Of a stretch of 29,196 nucleotides of DNA, positions 1-7,355 are shown piece by piece. The position numbers and the translations under genes were made by a program. The stretch's first letter is position 1. Each line of letters opens with the position of its first letter. The stretch spans positions 1 through 29,196 of the forward strand of contig CAZRBY010000021.1 in NCBI GenBank assembly GCA_964598495.1, given 5' to 3'. The DNA is from Cacconaster sp964598495. Its GTDB lineage: Bacteria; Bacteroidota; Bacteroidia; Bacteroidales; UBA932. The notes beneath the pieces are model-generated. The model made no database searches. It was given only the letters and a program-made list of their open reading frames with translations, and was not told the DNA's origin.

Positions 1-64
1 GATGCCTTAATTCTACCATATTGTAAAATTACTCATTTTTAAGCGGATAACGCAAAATTTTCCA

Positions 65-96
65 TTTGTGAATTAAATTCCCGAAGGTTATATTTG
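65..96 (+). promoter_or_regulatory. Bacteroidota-type promoter of the M28 peptidase gene
   Basis: TTTG at 65-68 and TATATTTG at 89-96 are separated by 20 bases. This matches the Bacteroidota housekeeping consensus (TTTG about 19-21 bases before TAnnTTTG). Transcription would begin near 102-104, leaving a short leader before the ATG at 118. It is the best promoter match in the window. Confidence 0.6.
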
Positions 97-117
97 TAGG
101 ATAAAATCTCAAATCCT

Positions 118-1740
118 ATGAAACATTTTCTCTATTCGCTTGTGCTGCTATTCCTTTTGGTGAGTTGTGGCAATGATAATTCCATAAAAACGAAAAAAAT
201 GAACCTCGCCATGCTGGCGACCGATCTGGAAATCCTGGCTGCCGATGATATGGAGGGGCGTGCCCCTTGTACAATCGGTGGGGAACGCGCCGTCCGCTAT
301 CTGCAATCGCGAATGGAAGAAATTGGGCTGGAGCCGGCCTTTGGTGATAGTTATTTGCAAGAAGTTCCATTGGTCAAGATTCTCCCCGACCCATCCGAGC
401 CGGTGATTATCAAGGATATAAAAGGAGTGCTGCGGTATACGAACGGAACCGAAATCAGCCTTTGGAGTCCGATGTTGGCTCCTGAAATTGCACTAACGAA
501 CAATGAGATTGTGTTCGTCGGTTTTGGAATCGATGCACCTGAACACAATTGGAATGATTTCGAAAAAATTGATGTAAAAGGGAAGACTATCATGGTGTTG
601 GTCAACGATCCGGGGTTCTTTACTCAAGATTCTACGCTTTTCAACGGCACAACCATGACCTATTATGGGCGCTGGACCTATAAATTTGAAGAAGCGGAGC
701 GCAAAGGCGCTGCTGGATGTATTATCGTGTATGAAGAGGTGGCTTCCGGCTATCCTTGGGCTGTGCCTTCCCGCCATTCGAGGGATCCGGAATATTATCT
801 GTATGATGAGGCGCAAAACGATAAGCAGTGCAAAGTGCTCGGCTGGATCTCTCAATCTGCGGCGCGCGACCTGTTGGCTCGCTCCGGATACGATTACGAT
901 GCGCTCAAAGAAGCTGCTGTCACCCGCGATTTTACCCCCGTTCAGCTACAGGCGAAACTCGATGTTCACCTCCGCAATTCATGGGAAACCTGCACTTCGC
1001 ACAATGTAGCAGGGATTTTGAGAGGTTCGACTGCCCCCGATGAGGCGGTTGTCTATGTGGCGCATTGGGATCATCTGGGCATCGGTCAACCGGTTGACGG
1101 GGACTCCATCTACAATGGTGCTTCGGATAATGCCGCAGCTATGGCATGGGTATTGGCGATTGCCGAGGAATTTAAGGTACAACCGCAGACGGAGCGCTCT
1201 CTATTGTTCTTCATTCCCACCGCAGAAGAGTCGAGTCTGTTGGGTAGTTATCACTATGTGGAGAATCCAGTTTTCCCGATGGAAAAAACAGTCGCCGGAT
1301 TCAATTCCGATGTAATTCTTATGCTGGGAAGATTTGAAGATGTCACAGTAACCGGACTTGGGCATTCCGAATTGGATGAATATCTTGAAACAGAGGCTCT
1401 GAAACAAGGTCGTTATATTTCCAACGATCCCAATCCGGAAAACGGCATGTTTTTCCGCTCCGATCAGCTGCCTTTCATGAAAAAGGGTGTTCCGTTCCTA
1501 TTTGCCAAAGGCTATACCCACCAGCGCGAACTGGGCAAAGAGGCGACACTTCAAATCATCGCCGATTATTGGAAGAATGTTTACCACAAGCCATGTGACG
1601 AGTTTGTTCCCGAACGCGACAAACCGGATGGCCTGCTCGAAGATGCACAACTCTTTTTCAGTGTCGGTTACCGCATAGCCAACGAAAAAACCTACCCTCA
1701 ATGGCACAAGACCTCGGAATTTTATCAAGAGCGACCTTAA
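118..1740 (+). CDS. M28-family metallo-aminopeptidase, lipoprotein with PA domain
   Basis: 540 residues. The N-terminus is a lipoprotein signal with a lipobox ending LVSC (about Cys17), so the protein is probably exported and lipid-anchored in the periplasm or outer membrane. Residues about 110-230 resemble an inserted protease-associated (PA) domain, including the stretch KGAAGCIIVYEE. The M28 dizinc site is complete as far as can be read: H316-x-D318 in AHWDH, D337 in GASDN, the catalytic pair E370-E371 in PTAEES, D398 in NSD, and a late His in NVYHKPCDE. The family removes N-terminal residues from peptides, so a role in peptide scavenging is expected. A consensus promoter lies just upstream, and the stop overlaps the start of the next small gene by 40 bases. 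Family assignment is firm; substrate is not known. Confidence 0.9.
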   Translation: MKHFLYSLVLLFLLVSCGNDNSIKTKKMNLAMLATDLEILAADDMEGRAPCTIGGERAVRYLQSRMEEIGLEPAFGDSYLQEVPLVKILPDPSEPVIIKDIKGVLRYTNGTEISLWSPMLAPEIALTNNEIVFVGFGIDAPEHNWNDFEKIDVKGKTIMVLVNDPGFFTQDSTLFNGTTMTYYGRWTYKFEEAERKGAAGCIIVYEEVASGYPWAVPSRHSRDPEYYLYDEAQNDKQCKVLGWISQSAARDLLARSGYDYDALKEAAVTRDFTPVQLQAKLDVHLRNSWETCTSHNVAGILRGSTAPDEAVVYVAHWDHLGIGQPVDGDSIYNGASDNAAAMAWVLAIAEEFKVQPQTERSLLFFIPTAEESSLLGSYHYVENPVFPMEKTVAGFNSDVILMLGRFEDVTVTGLGHSELDEYLETEALKQGRYISNDPNPENGMFFRSDQLPFMKKGVPFLFAKGYTHQRELGKEATLQIIADYWKNVYHKPCDEFVPERDKPDGLLEDAQLFFSVGYRIANEKTYPQWHKTSEFYQERP

Positions 1741-2255
1741 TAAAAAGGAAAACAAGAGCCTGTATATCCCTTTTGACTTTGATGCTGTTTATTACAGCAT
1801 GTAATGCTCAAGGTCAGATACAGATTGATACTGCAGAGGTTAGTTATTACAATGGAATCATTGATAAAAATGTAATAATAGAGGATTTCCGGATTACAAA
1901 TAACTCAAGCGAGGAGTATTTAACCTGGGTGTCGTTGGAGCCGATAAATGACAGACCAAATACGGAGTTGGTTCACGATTACTTTAAAAAGAGAAAAGGC
2001 GACTTCTCCTTAATTGAGGCGATGTTTGAAAACTTATTGGATGAGCAACCGAAAACTATAGGATATTCATTTATTAAAAACATTAATCCGGGTGAAACCT
2101 TCCACTATTATATTGCCAAGAATGATAAGTCATCCGTTTTTTATCGAGAAAGGATCGTTCTTATCAAAAGAAAAGAAATAGAACAATATCTAAGGATACA
2201 GCTTGATGACAAATACTTTTACAAGTCATCAAGTATAATTCTGACAGAAAAATAG
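1701..2255 (+). CDS. small putative lipoprotein of unknown function
   Basis: 184 residues, not recognised. The ATG at 1701 lies inside the 3' end of the M28 gene, giving an N-terminal extension of about 20 residues before a hydrophobic segment that ends in a lipobox-like ITAC (Cys about 34), followed by NAQGQ. The mature part is a beta-rich sequence (DTAEVSYYNG, FRITNNSSEEYLTWVSLEP, NPGETFHYYI) suggestive of a small Ig-like or immunity-type fold, but no family motif can be named. There is no separate promoter match, so it may be read from the peptidase transcript. The true start could be further in, since the extension before the hydrophobic stretch is unusually long. It ends 13 bases from the converging SDR gene. 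Confidence 0.6.
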   Translation: MAQDLGILSRATLIKRKTRACISLLTLMLFITACNAQGQIQIDTAEVSYYNGIIDKNVIIEDFRITNNSSEEYLTWVSLEPINDRPNTELVHDYFKKRKGDFSLIEAMFENLLDEQPKTIGYSFIKNINPGETFHYYIAKNDKSSVFYRERIVLIKRKEIEQYLRIQLDDKYFYKSSSIILTEK

Positions 2256-2268
2256 CTTAATTCTCCGC

Positions 2269-3279
2269 TCAAGAGATAACTCCCTCTTTCTTCATCCACT
2301 CTATCGTATCGGCGAGAGTCTCTTTAAATGGTCTGGTGGTATAACCCAACTCATGGCGGGCCTTATCAGATGAGAATAGAGAGTTAGTTGTCAAGATATG
2401 TAATGATTGGGTGGAAAATAATGGAGTTCTTTTTGTCAGCTTGTAAAAAAGATCATAGCTCGGCATAAATATTTTGACCAGCCACATCGGGGCCATAAGT
2501 CTGGGTTGCCTTTTACCTGTGATATCTTCGAAGGTCCGGAAAAATTCTTTAATGGAGATATATCGGTTGCTCAATATATAACATTCTCCCTTGCGCCCTT
2601 TCTTACAGGCAGCAATTATTCCTGCCGCTACATCGCGAACATCTACAAAGTCAAATCCTCCAACTACCCCTGTAGGCATCTTACTGCACCAACAAGTGAT
2701 CACCAGTTGTGCCGAGTGGTTATTCGAAGGGGAATTGGGGCCGCAAATACCTGTTGGATGTATGACAGTAACATCCAGTCCCTTTTTCCCGGCATCCAGG
2801 ACATACTGAGTCGCCTCAGCTTTGGTCTGGCCATATAGTCCGTAAACAAGATCTTTGTCAAAATGATCGACCTCGCGTATGACCTCTCCCTTGGGCTTTT
2901 CCGGTATGGCATGTACCGAACTTACGTGCACTAGTTTGGTCACGTTGTGTTTAATTGCAGCATCTGTAATATTCCGTGTTCCCTTAACGTTTACATCATA
3001 TACGATTTGTTGGTATTCCAAAGAAGTGGTCACTATACCGGCTAAATGTATCACAAATACATCCGTATCAGGATCAACACGGAAAAACTCTTCCAAAGAG
3101 GAAGGGTCGATTATATTTCCATAACAAATCTCAACCTCGGAAGGCAGGCGCGAGTTTAACTTATCACCCGACAGTGCCAATGCACGGACCTTTTTGCCAT
3201 CTGCAATCAATTGAGTTATTATTGTAAGACCCAGATGGCCGGTTGCTCCGGTCACTAAATAAATTTCATGTTTTTGCAT
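2269..3279 (-). CDS. NAD(P)-dependent extended SDR (epimerase / dihydroflavonol reductase-like)
   Basis: 336 residues, the usual length for an extended short-chain dehydrogenase/reductase. The Rossmann glycine motif TGATGHLG lies at residues 10-17 (G11, G14, G17). The acidic turn after the second strand and the NIIDPSSLEEFF stretch fit cofactor binding. The catalytic triad is visible as the VSSVHA serine (about S120-S121) and YGQTK (Y149, K153). The sequence most resembles the epimerase/dehydratase and dihydroflavonol-4-reductase-like group, which act on nucleotide sugars or small carbonyl compounds. The substrate cannot be read from the sequence. It stands alone between converging and diverging neighbours and shows no obvious partner. 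Family is sure, specific role is not. Confidence 0.85.
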   Translation of the reverse strand: MQKHEIYLVTGATGHLGLTIITQLIADGKKVRALALSGDKLNSRLPSEVEICYGNIIDPSSLEEFFRVDPDTDVFVIHLAGIVTTSLEYQQIVYDVNVKGTRNITDAAIKHNVTKLVHVSSVHAIPEKPKGEVIREVDHFDKDLVYGLYGQTKAEATQYVLDAGKKGLDVTVIHPTGICGPNSPSNNHSAQLVITCWCSKMPTGVVGGFDFVDVRDVAAGIIAACKKGRKGECYILSNRYISIKEFFRTFEDITGKRQPRLMAPMWLVKIFMPSYDLFYKLTKRTPLFSTQSLHILTTNSLFSSDKARHELGYTTRPFKETLADTIEWMKKEGVIS

Positions 3280-3425
3280 ATTGCAAAAACGGCAAATTTT
3301 GTGCCATTATTGCCGCAAATGTTCTATAACCTATTGGAAATAAGTCATTTTGTGCGGAAATTTACATCTTCAAAAAATTAACCAATGCCAATCTTTTGGA
3401 AATGGCAGAAGCGACTAAAAATGTT

Positions 3426-3433
3426 TAAATTTG
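3426..3433 (+). promoter_or_regulatory. possible -7 box upstream of cobO
   Basis: TAAATTTG matches TAnnTTTG exactly and ends 7 bases before the cobO ATG, so transcription would start at or next to the start codon. A TTTG lies at 3395-3398, but the 27-base spacing is too long for the usual -33 element. Low confidence for that reason. Confidence 0.3.
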
Positions 3434-3440
3434 TGGTATT

Positions 3441-3971
3441 ATGAAAACAAGGAAAACTAGAGGATATATCCAGGTTTATACCGGAAATGGAAAAGGGAAA
3501 ACAACAGCAGCGCTGGGACTCTCATTGCGCGCCGCCGGTGCAGGAAAAAAGATGTTTTTTGCCCAATTTGTAAAAGGACAACGCTACTCTGAAGTGACAG
3601 CTATAGAACAATTTCTGCCGATGGTGGAGATAAAACAGTACGGACTCGATTGTTTTATAGATAATAATCCCACGCAGGCAGACATTGATGCTGCACGACG
3701 GGGATTGCAAGAAATCAAGGGGATCATCCTATCCGGCAAATATGATGTTGTGGTATTGGATGAAGCCAATATTGCTATTTTCTACGGACTCTTTTCAGCT
3801 CAGGAATTAATCGATATAATCACACAAAAACCGACTGAAACCGAAATCATCATTACCGGCAGGTATGCCCCACCTGAACTGATCGAAGTAGCCGATCTGG
3901 TCACCGAGATGAAAGAGATCAAACATTATTACACCCAAGGAGTAGAAGCCCGAATCGGGATAGAACACTGA
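3441..3971 (+). CDS. cobO: cob(I)yrinic acid a,c-diamide / cob(I)alamin adenosyltransferase
   Basis: 176 residues, typical of the CobA/BtuR/CobO family, which transfers the adenosyl group of ATP to Co(I) of corrinoids to make the coenzyme form. The P-loop GNGKGKTT sits at residues 15-22, followed by LGLSLRAAGAG. The Walker-B-like VVLDEANIAI is in the middle and the family C-terminal signature TQGVEARIGIEH is at the end. No other cobalamin synthesis or transport gene is in the window, and I see no cobalamin riboswitch in the 160 bases upstream, so it probably serves corrinoid salvage. Its stop is one base from the stop of the converging lipoprotein gene. Confidence 0.93.
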   Translation: MKTRKTRGYIQVYTGNGKGKTTAALGLSLRAAGAGKKMFFAQFVKGQRYSEVTAIEQFLPMVEIKQYGLDCFIDNNPTQADIDAARRGLQEIKGIILSGKYDVVVLDEANIAIFYGLFSAQELIDIITQKPTETEIIITGRYAPPELIEVADLVTEMKEIKHYYTQGVEARIGIEH

Positions 3972-3972
3972 C

Positions 3973-6021
3973 CTATTCCAAAATTCCCCGACACTGATAC
4001 ACCCAGTGGGTACGTGATCCGCAACTGCTGAAATTGACGGCCCATAAAGCATCTTTCGATCCTGAAGGTATCACCAATACATAGTCGCACTCTCCGCTTT
4101 TGGGCGAACCTTTACAAGAACATACCGACATACTGCCTATCAGATTCTCTTGCGTTGAGCGAGTAGCCCAAATTGTGACAGCACCCATACCACACTCTTC
4201 AATGTCAAAATTCACACCACAAGCCACACACCAAACATAATCGGTTTCAGAACCGGTTTTTACCGTGACATGCAGCCTGACGACGTCCTTATAGTTCATT
4301 ACCTTTGGGGGCGAGGTGCAGGTGGCTTCAAACGAGGCCGACTGTATCGGCCAACCATAATTGGAGACTTGTTTTGATCCCACACTATAGCTATGATTTC
4401 CCTCAGAGGCTTTATAAGAGTACCAATAGTACTCACCTGAACTGCTTTCGGTCCTGTTGACATCCACCCTGACCAAGTACCACGAACGGTCTCTGTTCAA
4501 CTCGTCTAAATCTCGCTGCAGACGACCTCCATAGAAACCTTGTGCCTGCGCCCAAGCATAAAACTTCTTAGTGTCGGGAAAGAAAGTGAGATATTGGTAC
4601 ACCATATTTGCCAATATTTCCTCGTCAGTATTCATATCCCAGTCCCCATTGCGAGGTATCCTGCCATTAACCATAAATTCCTTGCGGAAACGTTCCGTCA
4701 GGTTGTGCAGGATGGTCAGACGAACGGTCAGATCCATGTCGTAGTCAAACCTGCAATGGCCACGCTGGAATAAAAGGTTCTTTTTCCACAACTCAAACTG
4801 TTTCCTGACCTTGATTTCCTCTTCATCTATTTCGTTCTTTTTCTTGATGCGCTGTTCGAACATCTGGCGGATTTCTGCTTCCGTCATCTTCCCATCTATC
4901 TTGTATTGCCGGATGATAGCTGCCATATAGGTATTGGCAATCGAGCCCCAGTTATCGTCGGAAATACGCCCGTTGCTGTCCGGAGAGAGCTTTAAATAGA
5001 TCTGGAACGCCTCCTCCGTGTTATTGTCCACCCAAAAATCCTTTAGGAACTTGATAACTTCGGCCTCTTTCTTCATCAGATCGATGATCGGTACCATTTT
5101 GGTGGCGAAGCTCTTCATTTTGTCAACGGCGAAATCCTTGCAATAATCCTTGGCCAGCTCGTAAGGCGAGATACCCGAGCCTAACTTCGTAGCCCAGTCT
5201 TTGACATTGCTGCTTGTGAGATGTTCTTCCAAAGTTTTGACAATTGCGTTGTCTTTATCAACTTTGCCATGCTCTTTGTATTTTTTCTGATAGGCCGCAA
5301 ATAGCATTTCGAGCGTTTTCTCCTGAAGTTTCTCGACGGCCTTATCCTTGATGGCCGTAGCAGGATCGTCGCTATTGATCAGCTCCACTGCATCGGAGAT
5401 ATATTCGTTATCAGCCGCCACCTTACGGACAATCCTTCCCAAAAGCATATCGTCCCCAAGACCTGCGTCTTCCATCACGTCAGACATCCTATCACTGAAA
5501 GTTTTTTTAAGATCGTTATCGCGCATGCTTTTATGATAGCCACCGTTTGCTATGCGGGGTGCCAGTATATTGAGCAGCTCTTCGTCCGTTTTCCAAACAA
5601 GCGCCCCTACAGAGAAGTGAGAAGTTTTGAACGTCACTTTTTTCTTTTGCAAATCTGTTGCATTGGGAACCATATATACCGGTTCTCCATCGGTAAAGAT
5701 GACTCCCAGAAGATGGTAATAATCTTCTTCCTTGATACTGCCGGGAATGCCAAAAGTGATAGTTGCCAGTTCGTTTAGGAACACATGTTCCTGCTCGCCC
5801 AGTCTCATATTGATGGGCGTACCGACAAACTTGAAGCCCTGACTTTCAAGTTCTTTTTTTTGCTCTGCCGAAACGGGTTTAAACTTCAGTTTACCCGCAT
5901 CTGCATGTGCGCCTTTGGGTACATGCACATTGTATTTGTATTCGGGGCCCTCAATGTCGCACCCTGTAAACAGCATGGTAACCAGTACCATAACAAAAAA
6001 TGATGCAATTCTCGTTTTCAT
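3973..6021 (-). CDS. large lipoprotein of unknown function with Cys-rich C-terminus
   Basis: 682 residues, not recognised. The signal peptide ends in the lipobox LFTGC, so Cys21 should be lipidated. Residues about 30-165 form a beta-rich module (GTPINMRLGEQEHVFLNELA, ITFGIPGSI, TFKTSHFSVGALVW) that resembles the N-terminal regions of other Bacteroidales surface lipoproteins. Residues about 165-440 are charged and mostly helical with many Lys/Glu repeats. The last 130 or so residues are again beta-rich and hold nine cysteines (for example WCVAC, EEC, VCSC, GEC, SSC, QC), suggesting disulfides or a bound metal. No enzyme motif is visible. A TAACTTTG box lies 30 bases upstream. It is convergent with cobO and one base from its end. 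Confidence 0.75.
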   Translation of the reverse strand: MKTRIASFFVMVLVTMLFTGCDIEGPEYKYNVHVPKGAHADAGKLKFKPVSAEQKKELESQGFKFVGTPINMRLGEQEHVFLNELATITFGIPGSIKEEDYYHLLGVIFTDGEPVYMVPNATDLQKKKVTFKTSHFSVGALVWKTDEELLNILAPRIANGGYHKSMRDNDLKKTFSDRMSDVMEDAGLGDDMLLGRIVRKVAADNEYISDAVELINSDDPATAIKDKAVEKLQEKTLEMLFAAYQKKYKEHGKVDKDNAIVKTLEEHLTSSNVKDWATKLGSGISPYELAKDYCKDFAVDKMKSFATKMVPIIDLMKKEAEVIKFLKDFWVDNNTEEAFQIYLKLSPDSNGRISDDNWGSIANTYMAAIIRQYKIDGKMTEAEIRQMFEQRIKKKNEIDEEEIKVRKQFELWKKNLLFQRGHCRFDYDMDLTVRLTILHNLTERFRKEFMVNGRIPRNGDWDMNTDEEILANMVYQYLTFFPDTKKFYAWAQAQGFYGGRLQRDLDELNRDRSWYLVRVDVNRTESSSGEYYWYSYKASEGNHSYSVGSKQVSNYGWPIQSASFEATCTSPPKVMNYKDVVRLHVTVKTGSETDYVWCVACGVNFDIEECGMGAVTIWATRSTQENLIGSMSVCSCKGSPKSGECDYVLVIPSGSKDALWAVNFSSCGSRTHWVYQCRGILE

Positions 6022-6050
6022 ATTTGATACTTCTAAATTACTAGTATTAA

Positions 6051-6058
6051 CAAAGTTA
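6051..6058 (-). promoter_or_regulatory. possible -7 box of the 3973-6021 lipoprotein gene
   Basis: Read on the minus strand this is TAACTTTG, an exact TAnnTTTG match, with a 29-base gap to the ATG at 6021. No TTG at the expected -33 distance was found, so the call rests on one element only. Confidence 0.35.
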
Positions 6059-6089
6059 ACTTTAATTAACTACATCCATATGCTGTTTT

Positions 6090-6131
6090 TAACAACCGGT
6101 ATGATTTGCGTAACAACCGGTATGATTTACG
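6090..6131 (+). repeat. two tandem 21-bp repeats in the region upstream of dsrC
   Basis: Two direct copies of a 21-base unit beginning TAACAACCGGTATGATTT occur at 6090-6110 and 6111-6131, differing by a single base (G to A near the end of the unit). They lie in the 397-base non-coding stretch between the divergent lipoprotein gene and dsrC. Each contains the palindrome ACCGGT. They could be regulator sites for either neighbour or a simple duplication. Confidence 0.7.
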
Positions 6132-6186
6132 TAATAGTTGGCGGAATTAACAATTATTTGGAACAATTTTAATATTTAGAATTGGC

Positions 6187-6221
6187 AATGTTCAACATTC
6201 AAAAGATGAATAATTCATCTT
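6187..6221. promoter_or_regulatory. two adjacent palindromes upstream of the dsrC operon
   Basis: The palindrome AATGTT-C-AACATT occupies 6187-6199. After three bases a second one, AAGATGAAT-A-ATTCATCTT, fills 6203-6221. Both are perfect and odd-length, as expected for dimeric repressor sites. The rest of 6022-6418 holds A/T-rich sequence, the tandem repeat at 6090-6131 and no credible gene; a reading frame can be opened at 6317 upstream of dsrC, but its product there is unlike the family. An operator function is inference only. Confidence 0.35.
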
Positions 6222-6418
6222 CATTATCAACTTGCCTCCGCCTTGATTGCCCTCAAAAAATAGTTTGGAAGAAACCATAAAGGCTTTTTGATCAAGGTAA
6301 ACACATTAAGAGGCGGTTGGTAATACGGAAAATAAATTATTATTTTAAATTTTGTTTTGTCGCACACACATTTTTTCCTACCTTAGTGGCCGTTTGGAAC
6401 GATTTAATAAAATTTAAT

Positions 6419-6715
6419 ATGGCACAATACGAAGTTGACGGAGACGGATTCTTAAAAGATCCTGACATTTGGAACGCAACTGTGGCAGAAACCTTTGCCC
6501 AAGAAGACGGTATTAGCGCATTAACTGAAGATCACTGGAAAATAATTGATGTGATACGTGAGCACTATCTGGAAAATGGTAATGCCCCGATGGTACGCAA
6601 AATATGCAAATCCACCGGCTTGAAATTAAAAGAAATTTATGATTTGTTCCCCTTGGGACCTGCTCGCGGCGCTTGTCGTGTAGCCGGATTACCCAAACCG
6701 GACGGATGCGTATAG
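6419..6715 (+). CDS. dsrC: DsrC-family sulfur-carrier protein with both redox cysteines
   Basis: 98 residues from the ATG at 6419; a longer in-frame extension to 6317 is rejected because the family begins at about this Met. Family hallmarks are FLKDPDIWN near residue 11, LTEDHW near 35 and the swinging C-terminal arm. The arm has Cys86 and the penultimate Cys97 separated by exactly ten residues (CX10C), the pattern of true DsrC. TusE proteins, which only relay sulfur to tRNA modification, normally keep only the last Cys. DsrC carries sulfur as a persulfide or as an intramolecular trisulfide and exchanges electrons with DsrK. It leads a tight operon; the next gene begins four bases after its stop. 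No DsrAB genes are in the window, so sulfite reduction is not indicated here. Confidence 0.92.
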   Translation: MAQYEVDGDGFLKDPDIWNATVAETFAQEDGISALTEDHWKIIDVIREHYLENGNAPMVRKICKSTGLKLKEIYDLFPLGPARGACRVAGLPKPDGCV

Positions 6716-6719
6716 GGCT

Positions 6720-7355
6720 ATGAACTGGTATCATATTTTAGCATTGGTGGCCTTAGTAGCATGCATAGTCATGTTCTTGGGCCATTTTATTCGCCTCATC
6801 CGTCTTGGAATGCCCAAGGATAAGGCAAAAGCACAAGGCAGTACGCCGGCCGGCATTCGTTATGCTTACATAAACTCAATGATGCCGCAGCATAAAGAAT
6901 CTGCTTATCTCCATCTTCCGACCTACGCCGCAGGGATCATTTACCATTTAGGAACCTTTTTGTCGTTGCTCCTGTTGGTATATTCTCTTATCAACATCTT
7001 TACACATTGGGCCATGCCCGAAGTCTTGGGATGGATAATAGGAGGTTGCCTGCTGATTTCGACCCTTTGTGGCCTGGGGGTTTTGATCAAGCGTCTTGTC
7101 AAACGGGAATTACGTTCTTTTTCCAACCCCGACGACTACATTTCAAATGGTTTGACGACCATATTTCAAGCAATAACGGCATTATTTATGGCATTTCCCC
7201 ATCTGCCTGCCATTGAAATGGTTTACTTTATCATATCCGTTTTGTTCCTGCTGTGGTTTCCACTCGGCAAAACACGTCATATCCTCTATTTCTTTTTTGC
7301 CCGTTTACACCTCGGTTATTTTTATGGCCGCCGAGGTACATGGCCCGAACATTAG
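6720..7355 (+). CDS. DsrM / NarI-like membrane cytochrome b subunit
   Basis: 211 residues with about five membrane helices (near 5-25, 71-92, 103-124, 145-160 and 166-184), the layout of the NarI gamma-subunit domain shared by DsrM, HmeC and TmcC. Possible haem ligands are H65 or H76 in the second-helix region and H187 and H197 in the C-terminal segment GKTRHILYFFFARLHLG, a signature of this family. The family binds haem b and passes electrons between the quinone pool and a cytoplasmic HdrD/DsrK partner. Most DsrM proteins are longer, so this is a minimal form. It lies four bases after dsrC and its end overlaps or nearly touches the DsrK-like gene, which strongly supports a DsrMK pair. It may equally be called HmeC-like. 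Confidence 0.85.
   Translation: MNWYHILALVALVACIVMFLGHFIRLIRLGMPKDKAKAQGSTPAGIRYAYINSMMPQHKESAYLHLPTYAAGIIYHLGTFLSLLLLVYSLINIFTHWAMPEVLGWIIGGCLLISTLCGLGVLIKRLVKRELRSFSNPDDYISNGLTTIFQAITALFMAFPHLPAIEMVYFIISVLFLLWFPLGKTRHILYFFFARLHLGYFYGRRGTWPEH

Noticed and set aside
3280..3440. Cobalamin riboswitch before cobO
   Set aside because: The 160 bases lack the B12-box words and a plausible multi-helix core; only A/T-rich sequence and a -7 box are seen.
6317..6418. N-terminal extension of DsrC from a TTG at 6317
   Set aside because: The DsrC family begins at about the ATG at 6419; the added residues are unlike any family member.
7253..7339. Upstream start for the DsrK-like gene
   Set aside because: It would overlap the DsrM-like gene by 103 bases and add 29 residues not found in the family.
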